Assembly (NCBI GenBank): GCA_922989275.2 | Contig: OV277861.1 | Coordinates: 19,120,540 to 19,184,539 of the forward strand | Reading direction: 5' to 3' | DNA: 64,000 nt | Source of the DNA: Gari tellinella | Lineage: Eukaryota; Mollusca; Bivalvia; Cardiida; Psammobiidae | Part shown: piece after piece, positions 51,701 through 60,700 of the stretch | Layout of the letters: each line of letters starts with the position of its first letter | Numbering within the stretch: the first letter of the stretch is position 1 | Made by a program: the position numbers and the translations under genes | Notes under the pieces: model-generated | Databases searched by the model: none | What the model was told of the DNA's origin: nothing | What the model saw: the letters and a program-made list of their open reading frames with translations, nothing else

Positions 51701-54700
51701 CAAACGTACGCAAACGCAAAGAACTAAAACGTAGAAAAGAACAACTTTTAGACAATTCTGATAAATCATGTTTATCTTGGTGGCAAACAGTTTGGAGCCT
51801 GATCAGACGCCGGGTTACCCGGCGTCTGATCTGGCTCCAAACTGTTTGTTTAAGAAATAATAGTTTTAGCGTAAACGCGTTTATTGGGAAAGAATAACAG
51901 ATTCTCCACTGTAAGTGTTCATCTAACATACTACAAGAAGGTGTGTTTCCAGACCAAGTTCCGTTCGACTGGCAGACCCGAGTTCCATCTCCAGTGAGTG
52001 TGTAACCAGCGTCGCATGTATATGTGGCCGAGGTAACAGCCCCATCAGTTACTGTTGTGAATGACCCAAACACAGGGCCTGACAGGGTTGGACAAGGTGC
52101 TACCGAAATAAAACAGTGTTAGTAATAAATCATTAGCCCAATAATATGATAACCATATTCCGGGGAAAAGGTTACATTTGTTAAGGCAATCACTTTTTTA
52201 AAATTAGATGATAGTTAAGCAAAACGTTTCCGTAGTTTTGTTTTATTCTAAACATCCTTTAAATTGCCACCTATAAATTACACCTTTAATGAATTTAAGC
52301 TTGAGAAGATTTAGTAGTGATGACCTGGGAGTATTCTTTCCCGATAAACACCTACGTTTTATTAAAAAGTTTCATTTATTAAGGTAATCACTAACTGCCA
52401 CTTTGAAGTAAGATGAAAAACAGCGAAAAGTTGGCAGTAACTCACTGTTTTGTTCTAAACCCCCTTTTTAAGCTGCCACCTATCAATTACACCTTTAATG
52501 AATTTTTTTTGAGTATATACTACTAACATCTCCAAATGACGTACGATAAAAGTTTTTTTCTACTGCAAACAGTTTGGAGTCAGAAGAAAACCGGGTAACC
52601 CACTGTTTTGTCTGTCGCAAAAAAATTGCCACTCAGGTTAAAATAAATGGTAAATATTGTAAAGCAATTGTCATTTGATTACACTGCGTTTAAATTTATT
52701 TCGTTTTGGTAAAACGGAAAAGAATAACGCAGTTTCCGCTGTAAGTATTGTCATGTCTAGTCCCTTGCTTCGAATGATATCGATTATGCATTATGTAGTT
52801 ACCAAGGCAATATGGAATACAGAAATAGTAAAAACAATGTGAGATATTTAACGTCAAGTTGAAATAGTCCCTAAGGTACTGAAAACAATGTAGTAGGCCA
52901 AGATCAGGAGCCGCTATAGAAATATCAAGACGTTTTATAGTTCTTTCGGACGATAATGATAGAAACACTGTAGACTATGACATATGGAAAATTGGCTCCA
53001 ATGTTATAAAGCCTTTACATTGCCTCTAAAATCGTTCTCAAGTATTTGATTGGTTATATTTGAGTTTTTGCTGAGCAAAAACTCAAATATGACCAATCAA
53101 ATGCTTGAGAACAATTTTAGACTCAACTCAAACGCTTTTTAACTTTGGACCCTTTTACACATAGACAAAACGCCTCGTTCCATATGAGGCTCCTAATATT
53201 TTTCTTTAGTGTTGGAAAGGTCTAAAATGTTTTGCTTGCTCACAGCACGTCTTAAAATGAGAGTAAAACTTGTACTTACGACAATAGTCTGTAACAAAGA
53301 AAGGGAAAAGTGTACAAATGTATCAAGTATTGGAAATCAGACAAAACTATACCTAGTTAACCTAAATGCATGCAATTAAAATATTTCTAAATCGAGTATT
53401 GACAAACAAATGTCACGAACGTTTTTTAAGTAAATCACTTGTATAGAATATTGATGATCAAAACTGATAAATTATTGACTCCTCCAGAGTAATGATGTCA
53501 TCTGCTTTAAAACAATTGTTGGCTGGTTTCATTTCTGAAATTTGATTTCTTTTGTTAATTTTACTCAAGTAATACATTGAGTATCAAGATAAGTAGCAAA
53601 CAGTTTAGAGCCTGACCTGATGAAGGTCAGAACTGTTAGTAAACGTTAGTGTTGTCGGGACTGTAATACGGGATAAACATATTAAAGCAGAAAAATCCTG
53701 AATGACACGTACAGTGGAGAATCTGTTATTCTTTCCCGTTTAAACGCAAACGTACGCAAACGCAAAGCACTAAATCGTAGAAAATAACAACTTTTGGACA
53801 ATTCTGATAATTCTTGTTTATTTTGGTGGCAAACAGTTTGGAGCCTGATCAGACGCCGGGTTACCTGGCGTCTGATCTGGCTCCAAACTGTTTGCACTGC
53901 AAATAATAGTTTTAGCGTAAACGCGTTTATTGGGAAAGAATAACAGATTCTCCACTGTAGGTTCAATCTCTATTGCCCAGTCATACTTAAGTCTTTTTTT
54001 AAGTGGTCGTATTTGCGAGACTTTTATACAAAAGGGGATATGAATCTACCTACGATATTTACCCATATAAGCCTGAACATTGCATTGTACTCTCCCCATG
54101 CGCTTACTGGACGATTTCATTGTTGATTTCAATATGCATATTACATTTCACAAGGATGATCTAACATCACAGCAGTTGTGAATTGTAACTTTTGTCAACA
54201 TTTGTGGGCGATTGCCATTTACAGTCATGCAGATACGTTCCCTGTGCAAAGAGTGTACATGTTATGAATATACGCTCGTACTATAGATCTACCTGTCAGG
54301 ATTACGCAGACAGTGAATACCCAGATCAGAAGGTTCCTAAATGAATCAGGGCTTGCACTGTTGTTTTTTCTTTTATTATGTAATAATACATTGGAAATAA
54401 AAACAACTCTAAATAGTCAAAAATTGACTAAACTAAATTTGAAACTCCATTTGAAGTGTCAGGGAGGAAACGGTTAATGAGTTAACGATGTCATAGGAAC
54501 GAATAACAGCTTTACTTACCACTGACTCTTGTTAAAGCCAGTACGTTGCCGACATTGGTTCCACTATTGGTGGTTGGGATCTGGCTGGCAGACTGGCTCT
54601 GTTTACAATACTGGGGAGTCACAGAGGCCTGGGTACCATCTGCGCTGATACACTGATGATAGAGTAACAGAATCATAGTGCGATATATTAGAACAATAGT

Positions 54701-57700
54701 ACATACTACATAGTATCAACTATCCATCCACTTTTTGGATCTGTATTATTTTATGAATTTGATATCTCAAAGCGGTTATATTGTCTGCTTAAAATTGTCG
54801 TCTGCTTGAATTTATCGAGACAGATTTAAGCATAATTGACCAAAGAAATATCGTTGCTAGTGTCACACAGTTTATTTCAGACGCCGCGCAACGCATCATT
54901 TGACCTGGACCAAACATTTTTCTAATGTAAGTCAAGTTGCGATCAACACTCGTAGGATTAACGTTTGTTTAAGGAGCATTTGAAGAATTATAGTTGATAC
55001 TATTAGTAATGTTTGATCGCTACACATTCCATTAACATCTTGTTCATTGTTCAAATGGAGCACTCAAACACATCAATTATAGTACCAAACAGTGTTTCAT
55101 CCTGACTAAATATCGCATTACCTAGCGCCTGATCTAAATCCAGTCTATAAGGCAAATAATGGTCAGCGAAATAGCAATTGACAATAAGAGTTTTAAAAGT
55201 ATAATTATTTTCTCCAATAATAGCTTAGTTTCAGTACAAAACATAACATCACTGCTTATCTATTGATAGGTTATTTACCTGTTTATTTTATTTTATATAT
55301 TTTATAACCTGATACCGTGGAGAAAACGTTATTCTTTTCCAATTAACGCGTTTACGCCAACAATATTATTTGCAGTACAAACAGTTTGGAGCCAGATCAG
55401 ACGCCGGGTAACCCGGCGTCTGATCAGGCTTAAAACTGTTTGCCACCCAGATTAAAATAAATAGTCAGAATTATCAAAATATGTCATTTTATACATTTTG
55501 GTGCTTTGCGTTTCGTTTGAGTTTAAACGGGAAAGAATAACGTTTTCTCCACTGTATACGTACAGTGCAGGTGAATAGAAACGTGTTAGTATTATCGATT
55601 GTCCCAGGGCTTTGGTCTCCATTGTACAAGGTCACACAGACCACACTACCCACAGTCACAACGTCAGTGCACCAAACTGTGGTTGAAGCTGAAACATAAA
55701 ACCCCCATAATATTACAATTTATTTTTCTTACAGCCGATTCTCTACAATGTAACTAGTAGCTACACGTATCCATGAATTGAAATATACTACACATCTACT
55801 GGCTCTGCCTTACCGTGTGCGTACTAACATTGGCAAACAGTGTAGATCTGGCTATGTCAAACGTTTCCATGTTTAAACGTAATACTATCATTTACTCGAC
55901 GTGTGATCAGGATTGAAACTATTTGCTAGTCGGTATTGATCAAAATTAAAACAAACCCCATATGACAGGTGTATATTTACATTCGCCCGATATAATTCAG
56001 TTAAAACATGACTTTCAATACTTACGAGACGCGATTTCTCGAGAAGGCACGACTTGTAGATACCATACAGATAGGAAGGGTGCTTATTGATCTGCTCTTC
56101 GCGAATCGTTTTGTTGCGTTGCTTCATTAACCAAGGTTATGGCTGTTCCTTTCAGAGTACACATTATTTGTGTTATCAACCTCTAATATGGATTAAACAT
56201 ACATGCATACTAATAAAATGTTCATTTAATATTAGAAATTAAGCAAATATAATGTAAATACAAGAAATGAACTGAAATGCTCGGCGTGTAAGCGAAATAA
56301 ACGACAGAAAATGATCTGCAAATTTACCATGAATCGTTTATTTCGCTTAAATGCCGAAAAAATCAGTTCATTTCTTAGATATAAACGATACTTTGCATTG
56401 GTATGGATTAAAGTTAACTAATGTACACATACAAACTTACTTGAATACACTGTGCTCGATGTGCAAGCCGGGTACTGGAATGAGAGTTGTGTTACGTTCG
56501 TGCACATGTCTGTCTGTCCTACATCTGTGGAAGAATCACACGTGACAGAGCCGTCTGAGTTACTATACGTGTAGGAGTAGTCAGCTAGCAGGCTGTAGGG
56601 ACACGTGATCCGAGATAAACTTTCTGAACCTGTAGTACATAACGTTCTTCTAAAATATAACAACATGTAGTTTATCATATCTAATTTGTAATAGTGCGTA
56701 TAAAAGTATTGTTTTCGTTGCAGTGACCTGTGTACACTGACTTTTACAGACAACTTATATCAGCATCAGACGTCGAGTTACTCGACATATGACCAGGATC
56801 TAAATTCACTTCAATTGATGTTTCTGCAGGCAAATTATCAATGGTTCTGTATGGTATAAATCAAAAGATGACAATGTGAAAAAAGGTTGTGTACATTTAC
56901 TTATTTTCAGTGTTAGCATAAACTTCATCTCATAGCAAGTGGGATTTCGTAAATTTCGTAAACAGGTTTTATAACTCTTAAAAAGAACTGTATCAAAGTA
57001 TGTGACAAATACCCTCAAAATGACGTATTGCAATTCAAAGGGATTATGTTGCTGTAGGAAGACATTCACCACCTAAAGATGTACCCACTCTACATATTAT
57101 ATTATATGTACCCCTTACTGGTGTGGAATAGGAAATATGGTCAAGACAAGTTTTTATTCTATACTAGTATTTGAGATCACACGTCAAGGTCAATGTCATA
57201 AATGACCTGTACCAGAGTCCCTAGATACCCACACACACTTTTGGGTATCGCTAGATGATGTAATAAAGGAAATATGCTCCGGACAAGCTTTTTATATAAT
57301 TGAAGTCAATATAAGATCAAGGTAACAGTAACCTATATATGGTATGTGACAATCCGCTAACCAAATATGTACTAACACACCAAATTTAGTATCCTTGGCT
57401 GCTGTGATATAGTAAAAGGTTACATAAACGCACGCAGACAAACAAAAACGTATCAGCTCAGTTCAATTACTATATGCTTACTAAACAATGCATTTGTTGC
57501 ATACAATCTATTGGTCGATTTATTTTCTCTGAAACGAATAAGTGTTCTTCATGGGACACATTCTTACCCGACTTCAACAAGACGCGATACTCTGTCCCCG
57601 ATGCTCCCAAACTGGTATTGCACAAGTCAAGGTTGTCACTAGACGATGCCGTGTCGACGATATTCAATCTCTCAAATCCCACGTTAGCAGACTGTATGGC

Positions 57701-60700
57701 TTTTAAACAATGGAATAACGTCGACAAGTTAGTTAAAACAATAGCGGAAAGGAAAAACGTGTAATTTTGTTTTGGAGAAAAAAATCCCGAACTTACTCCT
57801 GTATTTCTGTAAGGTTTATTTCTGTAAGTTGTCCACTAATGTTATCCAAACACAAAGCTTGCATTTGTATGATTCTACTTTCAATATTAAGTAACTGGTT
57901 CTGGCTCTGGCAGAAAAATATCATTTTTATTGAAATACGAGTATGGCGACATGCTTAAATACACTAAATGTGAAATAAATGCACGAAGACTTCAATGGTT
58001 TTACAGCAATGTAATTCAATGGGCTTTTTTTCAAGTGACTTTCGAATTCACGGTAGTGTTGGCATCCCATACACAATAAAACATACATAATACATACGTC
58101 ATAGAATACAATGCATTTCTGTTGCAAGATAGTTCAATACGAAGTTACAACTTCAATAACAATTTACTATGTTATACGTTTAATATAACATTAGTTGATT
58201 TGTCAAATAAACACAATTTCCACACATGATCACTGTATACCATTTTACATATGATAGTTTACAAACCATAACATTTCTGTTGTGAATGAAACCTGGAAAT
58301 TGACCTACCTTAAATTAAATTATTAACAAGAACATAATTATTTCGATATCTTAAAATAAAATACAAATATAATCTAGGTAACATGAGCATTTCCATGATT
58401 TATGTAAATGTTTGTCAGATCATAGGATACTTGAATTGATATTTTGAGGAAATTAAAACACAAATTGTTCGTACTTTAATCAGTTAAATAATATTATTCC
58501 GTATTGTCTACATCTGTAAGGTTGTTTATCATTCCAAACCTTATTAGACCTTTCAACGACATAGAAGTTTCTGTTTTGATACTGTTTTCTGCACTTTTGT
58601 TTCAAAATGAAATACAAACTCATTAATGAGTTTGTATTTCATTTTGAAACAAAAGTGCAGAAAACAGTATCAAAACAGACGCTTCTATTGAACTTACTCC
58701 TCCACTGATGAAAACATTTCCACTTATACAGTCACGAAGTGATATTGTAAAAATTGTTTATATATTCTAGTAGATTGTAGCTTAAAACAGGTTGAAAGTG
58801 AAACAGAATGCGCCATAAGTCTCATTCTGCTTTACTTTCAATCTACTTTATGTGGTCACCTGTGCTCAAAACTATAGATAGGCTATACTGTTAATAGGAT
58901 AAGTTAGAAAACTAAAACTTACGATCAATTTGATAGTAGCGGTAGCTCGCCTCTGTAATCTTGGTAAGTTTTAAACATCTGTAGGCATGGTAAATATTTG
59001 TAACAAATAATACGAAAGTATTCGTAGTTCTGAAAATAAAAGCAGTGTCCTGATGAAAAATGTCATGTACGAAACATAGTACCCGTATTTCAGACATTTG
59101 TGTTCGTTTGCAGTACTTGCATAAAAAAGTGTCACTATAACGACCACTTTTGAGACAAATTCGTTTCGGTGGTAGAAGTTTTATATATAAGCTTTACTTG
59201 AAGTTTGTCTTTGGCACAATTAATTAGTATCTTAAGTGCAGGTATATAGTTAATCGTGTTTATAACATTTAATATACTTACATGTATATTATTTTGAATT
59301 TTATCCATTTGATCACATATAAAGGATTAAAGCACAGTAATTCAAGAGCTTATAAAAAGACAATAAAAACAATCGATTCTTAGTGATCGGAGGTCGTTTA
59401 ATTTGAATGCGTACGCATTATAAAGTTAGACAAACACATTGCTTAGCTATGCTTTAACTTTGAAATACTGTTACGATCGACCTAAACGATGGATTAGTGG
59501 ATGACTTGGGCTTTACGGCACTGCGACACAAAATAGCTCATATAGCGCCGATGATTGATGAGGAATGATTAGATGAGATAATGATGATTTCTGAAAGAAC
59601 GACGTAAACGAGATCGAGTTATCAAGATTCAACTTTGAGCACGTGTTACTTACTTCATGACTAGATAGGAGGTGTCGTTACTAAACTCATAACACTCCCA
59701 ACCACTGACGGTTGTTGCTGGGGCAACGGTAAAGGGGAACCCAGTGAGTGTGGTAGGCTGGAATACAACATCTCCAGCCTCACTGTCTGTCCACGTGCTG
59801 CTGGCGAAATCACTCGGCCACGTGCAGGCAGCATCTTAAAATATAAACAAATATTTAAACTTTAGCATGGGTATGTAGTTGTAATCTGCAACATATGCCG
59901 TCAATCAACTTCATTCAGTTAGTACGTCACTATTATTTTCAAAAAGTAATAGTTCGGATCCAGATGACATGCCGAGCTACTCAGCGGCTCATCTGGATCC
60001 AAACTGTTGCCAACAGTTATCACACTATCATAATCAGCGTGTAGATGTAAATATCGTAAATATAGGACTTCTGGAATAACATATCAAATTGGCTAGAAAA
60101 CATGAACCTTATCATGAATATACATAAACATCAATCAGGCACACTAGGAATAATAGATAACAGACATATATATATATGACAGTTGAGGCAAATATTTATA
60201 TACTTATATCAGCAAAATACTACATATTCCAAACAATTAGTTAAGACATATCAATATTTTAAACCCAATAGAACAAAACAGAGATAATCTAGAAATACAC
60301 AACATAAAATTGAGACCACTCAAGACGTAGAACAGATGCAACAAAGCAACAATAAAACCTCTCCAACAGAAAAACAACAACAAACGAAAATAAAACAACG
60401 ACAAAAAAAGGGCAATCAACAACAACAAATGAAAAGAAATAAAACTGATGTTTGTTTTAGTATATTCTTAAGAATATTTTGCTGGCACTTTATCCATTTA
60501 AACGTCAAACTCTCGCTCCAACCCTTCTTACCCATCCCTCTTCTCTCCTTCTCCCCCTCCCTCTCTTGCTCTCTCTCTCTCCACTGAAAAAAATACGTTA
60601 TCTCATATTCATGTATTTTGTACTATTATGAAAGGTATACAATGAATACAAAATCAATATCGCAAATATAACAGTATGCATTTAAAGCGTGATAATCGAA

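Noticed and set aside
57684..57699. CATACAG acceptor for gene B exon 4
   Set aside because: It would give 124 nt and shift the frame; the TTTAAAAG acceptor 8 nt upstream restores phase 1 and paralog alignment.
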